From Chitinophagaceae bacterium (GTDB lineage: Bacteria > Bacteroidota > Bacteroidia > Chitinophagales > Chitinophagaceae): 8,442 nucleotides of DNA. The stretch is taken from contig CANEWV010000053.1 of assembly GCA_947442905.1 (NCBI GenBank), positions 1 to 8,442 on the forward strand, written 5' to 3'. The translations under genes were made by a program, and so were the position numbers. The notes below the pieces were generated by a model. That model made no database searches. It was not told the origin of the DNA and saw only the letters and a program-made list of their open reading frames with translations. Shown in pieces: positions 1 to 6,376 of the stretch (within the stretch, counting starts at the first letter, position 1; each line of letters begins with the position of its first letter).

Positions 1-546
1 CTCACCACTTAATTGACGCGCTTCACTATCATTTACCATCAATACATCCACAAGGCTAATGGTGTGTAATAAATCATCCATCATAATTTCCATCCAAAAG
101 TTCATGGTATCCATGACGATAAGCTTTGGACGGTTTTTCAATTGCTTGATCACGCTGCTTTGTACGCTAGGCACTAAATTACCAAGCATCAAAAATTCGC
201 AGTCCTGAAAACTATCTGGCACAACAGGCACAAAGTTTTCTAACACATTTAATTGTGTTTCGAGGGTGTCACGTGAATTCATATCCATGTGGTAACGACC
301 GCTCCAGAAAAATGTTTTTTCGTCTTTTTTGATTTGAACACCTTCTAAATCTACTCCACGTGCAGTTAATGCAGCAAGTTCCGATTCTGGAAAATCACCA
401 CCCACTACAGAAATTTGTTTTACAGGCGTAAAATTAGAAGCACACCAGGCAATATAAGTACCCGCGCCACCAATAATTCTATCACTTTTTCCAAAAGGTG
501 TTTCGATTGCATCAAAGGCCATCGAACCTACTACAACTAAAGACAT
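1..546 (-). CDS. PfkB-family carbohydrate (sugar/nucleoside) kinase, C-terminus cut by window edge
   Basis: The first 182 codons of an ATP-dependent kinase of the PfkB/ribokinase family, which phosphorylates sugars or nucleosides in the cytoplasm. The frame starts at the ATG at 546-544 and stays open to base 1. Visible family features are an N-terminal beta strand (SLVVVGSMAFD, residues 2-12), the substrate-side glycine motif GGAGTY (26-31), VVGGDFP (47-53), and the conserved VNDSEARQL stretch (171-179), which matches the family's N-x-x-E metal/phosphate region. The second PfkB signature (DTxGAGD, with the catalytic Asp and anion hole) would lie beyond the edge, so activity cannot be judged. 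About 120-130 residues are probably missing. The substrate is not identifiable; ribokinase-like or adenosine-kinase-like roles are both possible. It is divergent from the TetR gene across a 150-bp gap, so that regulator could affect it. Confidence 0.88.
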   Translation of the reverse strand, partial: MSLVVVGSMAFDAIETPFGKSDRIIGGAGTYIAWCASNFTPVKQISVVGGDFPESELAALTARGVDLEGVQIKKDEKTFFWSGRYHMDMNSRDTLETQLNVLENFVPVVPDSFQDCEFLMLGNLVPSVQSSVIKQLKNRPKLIVMDTMNFWMEIMMDDLLHTISLVDVLMVNDSEARQLSGE

Positions 547-568
547 ATTTTTTGATTTATTACGGGTG

Positions 569-604
569 CGAAAATAGGCTATTTAGGTGCAAAAGGGGGC
601 AAAA
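569..604 (-). promoter_or_regulatory. possible promoter of the PfkB-family kinase gene
   Basis: On the minus strand, TATTTTCG (576-569) matches the Bacteroidota -7 box TAnnTTTG with one mismatch. A TTTTG (604-600) lies 23 bp upstream, at the long end of the usual -33/-7 spacing. The -7 box ends 22 nt before the kinase ATG. Support is weak: one mismatch and a maximal spacer. Confidence 0.3.
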
Positions 605-606
605 GG
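589..606. repeat. short tandem direct repeat GCAAAAGG x2
   Basis: GCAAAAGG occurs at 589-596 and again at 599-606, exactly 10 bp (one helical turn) apart, in the gap between the divergent kinase and TetR genes. It overlaps the possible -33 region of the kinase promoter. It may be a protein-binding repeat or chance in A/G-rich DNA; nothing else supports a function. Confidence 0.3.
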
Positions 607-646
607 CAATATTTTGAGGCTAAATTGTAAAAACTAACGATAAAAA

Positions 647-658
647 CTAATAACTTAG
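647..658. promoter_or_regulatory. weaker inverted repeat, possible second operator half
   Basis: CTAA-taac-TTAG has 4-bp arms and a 4-bp spacer, a shorter version of the repeat at 668-681. The two centres are 22 bp apart, about two helical turns, so bound dimers would sit on the same DNA face. A further half-site, CTAACG, is at 634-639. This may be a low-affinity second site for the adjacent TetR regulator, but the arms are short enough to arise by chance. Confidence 0.3.
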
Positions 659-667
659 CATAAACCG

Positions 668-681
668 CTAACATACGTTAG
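668..681. promoter_or_regulatory. probable TetR-family operator (CTAACatacGTTAG)
   Basis: Perfect 5-bp inverted arms CTAAC/GTTAG around a 4-bp centre, ending 15 bp before the ATG of the TetR gene. Its size, symmetry and position between divergent genes fit an autoregulatory operator. From memory, the phenylacetyl-CoA-responsive repressor PaaR of Thermus uses a CNAACGNNCGTTNG palindrome; this site matches that pattern except for one base (A for G at position 6). The direct sequence observation is firm, while the assignment to this regulator is inference. Confidence 0.55.
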
Positions 682-696
682 TGAAAATACTCCCCT

Positions 697-1287
697 ATGG
701 CAAGAATTAAAACTGAAAAAAACACGACCCGTAAAGACGTAATCGTTAGTAAAGCCGCTATTTTATTTAGAGAAAAAGGCTTTAAAGCAGCCAGCATGCG
801 TGACCTCGCCGAATCGGTGGGCGTAGAAGCAGCGAGCTTGTACAATCATATTAAGTCTAAAACAGAGCTACTACACGAGCTATGTTTTAGTGTCGCCAAC
901 CGTTTTTTACAAAAGCTTGACGAAATAGAATCGGAACCAATCCCTGCTATTCAAAAAATTGAAAAGATATTACGCTTCCATATTGTGGAAATGGTCAATA
1001 ATTATGAAGAAGTGTATGTGAGCGATAGAGAATGGAAACATTTAAACGATCCTTACCTTTCTAATTTTCAAAACCAGCGCCGCATTTATCGCAAGCGCCT
1101 TGCAGCGATTATTGAAACGGGTATTAAAAACAAAGAGATCAAACCTATTGATGCGCCAACAGCAGTGCTCATTTTGTTGCACGCCATTAGTGGTATCGAA
1201 AGCTGGCACCGTTCTAAACAAAAAATTACGGCAGCCGCATTAGAAGAAAATATGGTAACCATTTTAGTAGGCGGGTTAACCGTATAA
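697..1287 (+). CDS. TetR/AcrR-family transcriptional regulator, possibly acyl-CoA responsive
   Basis: A 196-residue one-component repressor. Residues 14-60 form the TetR DNA-binding domain; the helix-turn-helix lies at about 33-59 (SMRDLAESVGVEAASLYNHI, then KSKTELL), with the Y-N-H of the recognition helix at 49-51. The rest (about 65-190) is an all-helical ligand-binding and dimerisation domain. It contains FHIVEMVNNYEEVYVSDREW (94-113) and a late GIESWHR (167-172). These segments resemble TetR regulators of aromatic or fatty acyl-CoA catabolism (PaaR/KstR2-like), so an acyl-CoA effector is plausible but unproven. No catabolic genes lie next to it, so its targets would be itself, the divergent kinase or distant genes. 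An inverted repeat ends 15 bp before the start. The ATG at 697 is the first start in the frame. No terminator separates it from obg, 45 nt downstream, so read-through is possible. Confidence 0.9.
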   Translation: MARIKTEKNTTRKDVIVSKAAILFREKGFKAASMRDLAESVGVEAASLYNHIKSKTELLHELCFSVANRFLQKLDEIESEPIPAIQKIEKILRFHIVEMVNNYEEVYVSDREWKHLNDPYLSNFQNQRRIYRKRLAAIIETGIKNKEIKPIDAPTAVLILLHAISGIESWHRSKQKITAAALEENMVTILVGGLTV

Positions 1288-1292
1288 CCTTG

Positions 1293-1300
1293 TACCTTTG
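1293..1300 (+). promoter_or_regulatory. obg promoter, exact -7 box TACCTTTG
   Basis: TACCTTTG matches the Bacteroidota consensus TAnnTTTG exactly. It lies in the 45-nt gap after the TetR gene and would start transcription near 1305-1307, giving obg a leader of about 26 nt. No TTG at the usual -33 distance is visible; that part falls inside the end of the TetR gene. Confidence 0.65.
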
Positions 1301-1332
1301 TACTCTAACAAAATACGTGTTGCACGAAAATA

Positions 1333-2328
1333 GTGTCTGAAAGAAATAATTTTATTGACTACATCCGAATTTTTTGCCGCAGCGGCCATGGTGGCGCTGG
1401 TGCTAGACACCTTATGCGCAATAAACTCACTGCAAAAGGTGGCCCCGATGGTGGTGATGGCGGCAGAGGCGGGCATATTATTTTAAAAGGCAACGCACAG
1501 CTATGGACGCTGCTTCACATGCGCTATTTTAAAAACGTATTAGCGGAAAACGGTGAAGGTGGAAGCAAAAATAATTGTACCGGTCATGATGGAAAAGATA
1601 TCATACTTGAAGTTCCATTAGGCACACTAGCAAAAGATGAAGAAACTGGCAATGTAGAAGCTGAAATTTTACACGACGGTCAAGAAATTATTTGGTTAAA
1701 AGGCGGAAGAGGCGGACTGGGTAATAGCAATTTTGCAACCCCTACCAACCAAGTGCCTGAGCACGCTCAACCTGGAGAAGAAGGATCTGAAGGGTATAAA
1801 TATTTAGAACTAAAAGTACTTGCAGATGTAGGACTTGTTGGATTTCCAAACGCCGGAAAATCAACTTTGCTATCATCTATAACAGCAGCTACCCCAAAAA
1901 TTGCCAACTACGCATTTACCACTTTAACGCCACAACTTGGCATGGTGGAATATAGAGATTCACGTTCTTTTTGTATCGCCGATTTACCCGGTATTATTGA
2001 AGGTGCCGCCGAAGGAAAAGGCCTAGGGCACAGGTTTTTAAGGCATATTGAGCGCAATGCCATTTTACTTTTTATGATCCCCGCAGATAGCGATGACCAT
2101 AAAAAAGAATTTGACATTTTGCGCAACGAATTAGAGCAGTACAACCCTGATATGCTTCAAAAAGATTTTATCATTGCGATTAGCAAATCTGATATGCTAG
2201 ACGATGAATTAAAAGAAGCGATTTCAAAAGAACTTCCAAAAAATGTACCACACGTATTTATATCTTCTGTGACCAATACAGGATTAAGTGCGCTGAAAGA
2301 TTTGTTGTGGGATACACTTAATAAATAA
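1333..2328 (+). CDS. obg: Obg GTPase (ObgE/CgtA), short form without OCT domain, GTG start
   Basis: Essential ribosome-associated GTPase acting in large-subunit assembly and stringent-response control. The 331 residues comprise the glycine-rich Obg fold (about 7-160; runs such as [12 protein letters not shown] at 36-47 and [10 protein letters not shown] at 122-131) and the G domain. In the G domain G1 is GFPNAGKST (170-178), G2 is the TT of FTTLTP (195-200), G3 is DLPG (217-220), G4 is SKSD (284-287) and G5 is SSV (311-313). G4 has Ser in place of the usual Asn of NKxD, a variant I associate with Bacteroidota Obg. The protein ends right after the G domain, so the OCT domain of Bacillus-type Obg is absent. 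The start must be GTG at 1333: an in-frame stop lies at 1306-1308 and no ATG occurs in frame between them. It has its own promoter box and ends at a hairpin terminator shared with convergent typA. Confidence 0.97.
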   Translation: MSERNNFIDYIRIFCRSGHGGAGARHLMRNKLTAKGGPDGGDGGRGGHIILKGNAQLWTLLHMRYFKNVLAENGEGGSKNNCTGHDGKDIILEVPLGTLAKDEETGNVEAEILHDGQEIIWLKGGRGGLGNSNFATPTNQVPEHAQPGEEGSEGYKYLELKVLADVGLVGFPNAGKSTLLSSITAATPKIANYAFTTLTPQLGMVEYRDSRSFCIADLPGIIEGAAEGKGLGHRFLRHIERNAILLFMIPADSDDHKKEFDILRNELEQYNPDMLQKDFIIAISKSDMLDDELKEAISKELPKNVPHVFISSVTNTGLSALKDLLWDTLNK

Positions 2329-2338
2329 ATATTTGCAT

Positions 2339-2370
2339 AAAAAAAGGCCTCCGCTTGCGGAGGCCTTTTT
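2339..2370. terminator. bidirectional intrinsic terminator between obg and typA
   Basis: A perfect 9-bp GC-rich stem, GGCCTCCGC (2346-2354) with GCGGAGGCC (2357-2365), closes a TT turn (effectively a CTTG tetraloop). Seven A precede it and five T follow it, so each strand reads stem plus U-tract. It starts 10 nt after the obg stop and ends 19 nt beyond the typA stop, and so can end transcription of both convergent genes. Confidence 0.95.
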
Positions 2371-2389
2371 AGTATAAGACTATTTAGTT

Positions 2390-4189
2390 TTACCCGTTAG
2401 ATCTTGATGCGTTTTTACGATCATTCTCATCTAAATGCGTTTTACGCATTCTTACAGATTTAGGTGTTACTTCGATACACTCATCTTGTTGAATATACTC
2501 CATACACTCTTCTAGGGTGAACTGTGTTTTTGGTGTAATACGAACGCTATCATCAGATCCACTTGCGCGGTGGTTGGTTAGCTTTTTCATTTCCACAGCG
2601 TTGATATTTAAATCACCTGGCTTAATGTGTTCAGCTAATACCTGACCAATGTATACTTCTTCACCTGGCTCGATAAAGAAACGTCCTCTATCTTGTAATT
2701 TATCGATAGAATAAGCAGTTGTTGTTCCACCAAACTTAGCAATAAGTACACCGTTGTTACGGCCAGGAATAGGTCCTTTCCAAGGTTTGTACTCATTAAA
2801 ACGGTGCGCCATTACAGCCTCACCAGCAGTTTGGGTTAACATTTGTGAACGAAGTCCAATAAGTCCTCTAGAGGGAATATCAAACTCTAAATGCTGCATG
2901 TCACCTTTCGATTCCATTACCAACATTTCACCTTTTTTCTGTGTTACTAAATCAATGGCTTTACCACTAAATTCAGAAGGCACATCCACTACTAATATTT
3001 CAAAAGGCTCGTGTTTTTTTCCGTCGATTTCTTTTACAAGTACCTGCGGATTTCCCACGGTTAATTCATATCCTTCTCTACGCATGGTTTCTACAAGTAC
3101 ACCTAAGTGTAAGATACCACGACCGTATACTAAGAAGCTATCAGCACTATCCGTTTCTTCTACACGAAGTGCTAAGTTTTTTTCTGTTTCTTTCATCAGA
3201 CGATCACGAATGTGACGAGAAGTAACAAACTTACCTTCTTTACCAAAGAATGGAGAGTTATTGATACTAAATGTCATACTCATGGTAGGCTCGTCTACAC
3301 TAATAATTGGTAAAGCTTCTGGTGTTTCAGGATCAGCAATGGTATCACCAATGTTAAACTCTTCAAGTCCAACAACAGCACATAAATCACCAGAAACAAC
3401 TTCTGTTACTTTACGCTTACCCATTCCTTCAAACACGTATAACTCTTTCACTTTGTTTTTCTTGATAGAGCCGTCAGCCTGCACCAACACTACGTTTTGG
3501 CCTTCTTTGATCACACCACGCTCTACTTTTCCAATCGCAATACGACCTAAGAAAGTTGAATAGTCAAGTGATGTAATTTGCATTTGCGTAGGACCTGTTT
3601 TTGCATTAGGTGGTGGCACAAATTTTAAGATACCATCAAGTAATGGATCGATATTTTCGCAAGGCGTTAAGCTATCGTTGAACCAACCATTTTTTCCACT
3701 ACCATAAAAAGTAGGGAAATCTAATTGCTCTTCAGTAGCATCGAGGTTAAAGAATAATTCAAATACTGCGTCATGCACTTCGTCAGGACGACAGTTTGGT
3801 TTATCAACCTTATTGATAATTACAATTGGCTTTAAGTTTAATTGTAAAGCTTTTTGTAGTACAAATCTTGTTTGAGGCATCGGACCTTCAAAAGCATCTA
3901 CTAACAAGCAAACGCCATCGGCCATTTTTAATACACGCTCTACTTCACCACCAAAATCCGAGTGACCTGGAGTGTCAATAACGTTAATTTTTACGCCCTT
4001 ATAAGTTACGGATGCATTTTTACTTAAGATGGTGATACCACGCTCACGTTCTAGCTCATTGCTATCCATGATAAGTTCACCTGTTTCTTGGTTGTCTCTG
4101 AACACCTTTGTTGCGTGTAAAATTTTGTCAACCAATGTAGTTTTACCGTGGTCAACGTGCGCAATAATGGCGATGTTTCTTATTTCCAT
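2390..4189 (-). CDS. typA: Translational GTPase TypA/BipA
   Basis: A 599-residue ribosome-binding GTPase of the EF-G/LepA superfamily, which helps ribosome assembly and translation under stress and cold. The G domain (1 to about 200) shows G1 AHVDHGKT (10-17), G2 RGIT (50-53), G3 DTPGH (72-76), G4 NKVD (126-129) and a G5 region around GSGK (163-166). Then come the beta-barrel domain II, two EF-G-like alpha/beta domains and the TypA-specific C-terminal domain, with the family motif RGLIGLRSQMLT and the later TNHRASGSDD. The length is normal for the family. An in-frame ATG 26 codons upstream (4267) is rejected. The family starts at MEIRNIAIIAH, and the promoter box at 4207-4214 lies between the two candidates, so a transcript from it could not include the upstream ATG. 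The gene is convergent with obg and divergent from the hydrolase gene. Confidence 0.98.
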   Translation of the reverse strand: MEIRNIAIIAHVDHGKTTLVDKILHATKVFRDNQETGELIMDSNELERERGITILSKNASVTYKGVKINVIDTPGHSDFGGEVERVLKMADGVCLLVDAFEGPMPQTRFVLQKALQLNLKPIVIINKVDKPNCRPDEVHDAVFELFFNLDATEEQLDFPTFYGSGKNGWFNDSLTPCENIDPLLDGILKFVPPPNAKTGPTQMQITSLDYSTFLGRIAIGKVERGVIKEGQNVVLVQADGSIKKNKVKELYVFEGMGKRKVTEVVSGDLCAVVGLEEFNIGDTIADPETPEALPIISVDEPTMSMTFSINNSPFFGKEGKFVTSRHIRDRLMKETEKNLALRVEETDSADSFLVYGRGILHLGVLVETMRREGYELTVGNPQVLVKEIDGKKHEPFEILVVDVPSEFSGKAIDLVTQKKGEMLVMESKGDMQHLEFDIPSRGLIGLRSQMLTQTAGEAVMAHRFNEYKPWKGPIPGRNNGVLIAKFGGTTTAYSIDKLQDRGRFFIEPGEEVYIGQVLAEHIKPGDLNINAVEMKKLTNHRASGSDDSVRITPKTQFTLEECMEYIQQDECIEVTPKSVRMRKTHLDENDRKNASRSNG

Positions 4190-4206
4190 GTGCTTTTTTA
4201 AGGCTG

Positions 4207-4214
4207 CAAAGGTA
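4207..4214 (-). promoter_or_regulatory. typA promoter, exact -7 box TACCTTTG
   Basis: On the minus strand TACCTTTG matches TAnnTTTG exactly, 17 nt before the typA ATG at 4189. Transcription would begin near 4199-4202, giving a leader of only about 10-13 nt, rich in A (AAAAAAGCAC just before the ATG). No TTG is seen at the usual -33 spacing. Confidence 0.7.
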
Positions 4215-4314
4215 AGGATTATAAGCTTAGAAACCCCATAAAAGCAAACTGTGGGCTCGAAAGCCAATAATTAACGCTTAGTTTACCCTAATATCAGGCT
4301 AAAACAAGATATTT

Positions 4315-5343
4315 ATGCCTATAAATTTAACTATGAATCGTTTCCTTAAAATTATAGCTGCACTGGTTGCCCTGCTTGCCATTGTTTATTTTTTAGGCCC
4401 TAAGCCCGCAGCCCCCATTTATAACAATAACTTAATACAGGTACCGTCGGAACCAGCTGCACTAGAAAGCTACATTGAGGCCAAAGAAGGTGCTCACAAA
4501 GTAAAACCCGACAACGAAGCACGCATAGTTTGGGCCAACGATAGCACCAAAGCCAAAACACCGTATGTGATTGTGTATTTGCATGGTTTTAGCGCCAGTC
4601 AGGAAGAAGGAAACCCCGTTCACAAAAATATTGCGAAGCAGTTTGGATGTAATATGTACCTCGCAAGATTATCGGAACACGGTATTGATACCATAGATCC
4701 TTTGGTTAACATGACTGCTACTAGTTTATGGGAATCGGCAAAGGAAGCCTATGCCATTGGTAAACAATTAGGCGATAAAGTAATTTTAATGGGAACGTCA
4801 ACGGGCGGAACCGTTGCACTAGAACTAGCATCCAATTTTGATGACGTGGCAGGCCTGGTTTTATATTCTCCAAATATTGCCATCAATAACCCTTTTGCAT
4901 TTTTAAGCAATAACCCATGGGGTTTACAAATAGCAAGAATGGTGACAGGCGGAAAAGAAAATATCATTAAAAACAAACCACCTGAATTTAAAAAATATTG
5001 GAACGATCATTACAGATTAGAAGCTGTGGTTGAACTACAAGAACTATTAGAAACCACCATGATCCCAAGTCATTTTAATAAAATTAAATGTCCGCTATTA
5101 ACGCTCTATTATTTTAAGGACAAAAAAAATCAGGACCCTGTGGTAAAGGTTTCGGCGATGAAAGAAATGTTTGAAGCCGTTGGTACCCCTGCCAATTTAA
5201 AAAGAATGGTTCCCATTCCGGAAGCGGGTAATCACGTAATCGCATCGCCTATTCAATCAAATGATATTGTAAGTGTAGAAAAAGAAACGGCTTTATTTTT
5301 AGAGCAAATTGTACAGTTAAAAAAAGTGATACATGCTAAGTAG
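4315..5343 (+). CDS. membrane-anchored alpha/beta hydrolase (esterase/lipase-like)
   Basis: A 342-residue serine hydrolase. An N-terminal hydrophobic segment (about 10-27, flanked by Arg/Lys) should anchor it in the inner membrane with the catalytic domain in the periplasm. No lipobox or clear signal-peptidase site is seen. The alpha/beta fold begins near YVIVYLHGF (84-92), whose HG supplies the oxyanion hole. The nucleophile elbow is GTSTGG (160-165) with Ser162, the likely acid is Asp274 in the KNQDPV segment, and the catalytic His is His307 in EAGNHV. The fold suggests a carboxylesterase, monoacylglycerol lipase or S33-type enzyme; the substrate cannot be told. ATG 4315 and ATG 4333 (residue 7) are both possible starts, and the second places the anchor right at the N-terminus. 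No clear promoter box is seen in 4215-4314. Its end overlaps the fabH-like gene by 11 nt, suggesting translational coupling and perhaps a lipid-related role. Confidence 0.85.
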   Translation: MPINLTMNRFLKIIAALVALLAIVYFLGPKPAAPIYNNNLIQVPSEPAALESYIEAKEGAHKVKPDNEARIVWANDSTKAKTPYVIVYLHGFSASQEEGNPVHKNIAKQFGCNMYLARLSEHGIDTIDPLVNMTATSLWESAKEAYAIGKQLGDKVILMGTSTGGTVALELASNFDDVAGLVLYSPNIAINNPFAFLSNNPWGLQIARMVTGGKENIIKNKPPEFKKYWNDHYRLEAVVELQELLETTMIPSHFNKIKCPLLTLYYFKDKKNQDPVVKVSAMKEMFEAVGTPANLKRMVPIPEAGNHVIASPIQSNDIVSVEKETALFLEQIVQLKKVIHAK

Positions 5344-6376
5344 TAAAATTGCTGGGATTGGAAAATATTTACCTGCTAATGTAGTGACCAATCAAGACCT
5401 CACTGCCTATATGGAAACCAGTGACGAATGGATTGTGGAAAGAACCGGTATCAAAGAAAGAAGGTACGCGCACCGCACCGAAGAAACCACTACAACCATG
5501 GCGGTGGAAGCTGCAAAAATTGCCATCGAAAGAGCGGGCACTACAGCTGCAGACATTGACTTTATTGTGTTTGCAACACTCTCTCCGGATTATTATTTTC
5601 CGGGCTGTGGCGTGCTAGTACAAAGAGCTATGGGCATGAAAGAAATTGGCGCACTGGATATTAGAAACCAGTGTAGTGGATTTGTATATGCATTAAGTGT
5701 AGCGGATCAGTTTATAAAAACAGGCATGTATAAAAACATACTTGTTATTGGTAGTGAAAAACATTCGTTTGGACTTGATTTTAATACTAGAGGACGAAAC
5801 GTTTCTGTGATTTTTGGTGATGGCGCTGGAGCCGTTGTTTTACAACCCGCAACAATTGAAGGTCAGGGAATATTAAGCACACACTTACACAGTGATGGTG
5901 CGGCCGCAGAAATATTAGCCATGTATAACCCAGGCACACACGCCAATCATTGGGGCGAGTACGCAAATTTTGATGAGGCGGAAATAGGCCAAATGTTTAT
6001 GAGCCATAACATGATTGACAGTGCTCAAAATTTTCCATTTATGGATGGGCCATCGGTGTTTAAAAAAGCGATTGTAAAATTTCCGGAAGTTATACTAGAA
6101 GCCTTACACAATAATGGTTACACGCCATCGGATGTAAATATGCTCATACCCCACCAGGCCAATTTGCGCATTGCACAATTTGTACAACAAAAATTAGGCC
6201 TTAGGGACGATCAGGTGTATAATAATATTATGCAGTACGGAAACACAACAGCAGCCTCTGTACCGATTGCACTATGTGAGGCTTTTGAAAATAATTTAAT
6301 TAAAGAAGGTGACCTTGTTTGTTTAGCTGCATTTGGAAGTGGATTTACTTGGGCTAGTGCGCTTATTAAATGGTAA
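5333..6376 (+). CDS. fabH: 3-oxoacyl-ACP synthase III (FabH-type KAS III), enlarged form
   Basis: A thiolase-fold condensing enzyme that joins an acyl-CoA primer to malonyl-ACP to start fatty acid (or related acyl chain) synthesis in the cytoplasm. The 347 residues include the family start TSDEWIVERTGIKER (29-43), nucleophile Cys114 in RNQCSGF, FGDGAG (161-166), His274 in IPHQANLRI (the ACP-binding region) and Asn304 in YGNTTAAS. The C-terminal glycine loop is FGSGFTW (334-340). The Cys-His-Asn triad is complete. The protein is about 30 residues longer than E. coli FabH. The extra length lies mainly between HSDG (186-189) and DGPSVFKKA (238-246), a region around the active-site entrance and dimer face, so primer choice may differ from the housekeeping enzyme. 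Other FabH copies may exist in the genome, so this could be a specialised paralogue. It overlaps the hydrolase gene upstream by 11 nt and the lipid kinase gene downstream by 7 nt. Confidence 0.93.
   Translation: MLSSKIAGIGKYLPANVVTNQDLTAYMETSDEWIVERTGIKERRYAHRTEETTTTMAVEAAKIAIERAGTTAADIDFIVFATLSPDYYFPGCGVLVQRAMGMKEIGALDIRNQCSGFVYALSVADQFIKTGMYKNILVIGSEKHSFGLDFNTRGRNVSVIFGDGAGAVVLQPATIEGQGILSTHLHSDGAAAEILAMYNPGTHANHWGEYANFDEAEIGQMFMSHNMIDSAQNFPFMDGPSVFKKAIVKFPEVILEALHNNGYTPSDVNMLIPHQANLRIAQFVQQKLGLRDDQVYNNIMQYGNTTAASVPIALCEAFENNLIKEGDLVCLAAFGSGFTWASALIKW

Noticed and set aside
601..620. TATTTTG at 610-616 as a -7 box for the TetR gene.
   Set aside because: It is one base short of TAnnTTTG spacing, has no TTG at -33 and lies 80 nt from the start, so it is too weak to annotate.
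1288..1332. A terminator after the TetR gene.
   Set aside because: No inverted repeat or T-tract is present in the 45-nt gap; it holds the obg promoter box instead.
2754..3215. A 153-codon open frame on the plus strand inside typA.
   Set aside because: It is the antisense shadow of a long conserved gene, with Ser/Pro-rich low-complexity content, no recognisable domain and no promoter box.
4190..4267. A 26-codon N-terminal extension of TypA from an in-frame ATG at 4267.
   Set aside because: The TypA family begins at MEIRNIAIIAH, the extension has no family similarity that I recognise, and the exact promoter box at 4207-4214 lies inside it.
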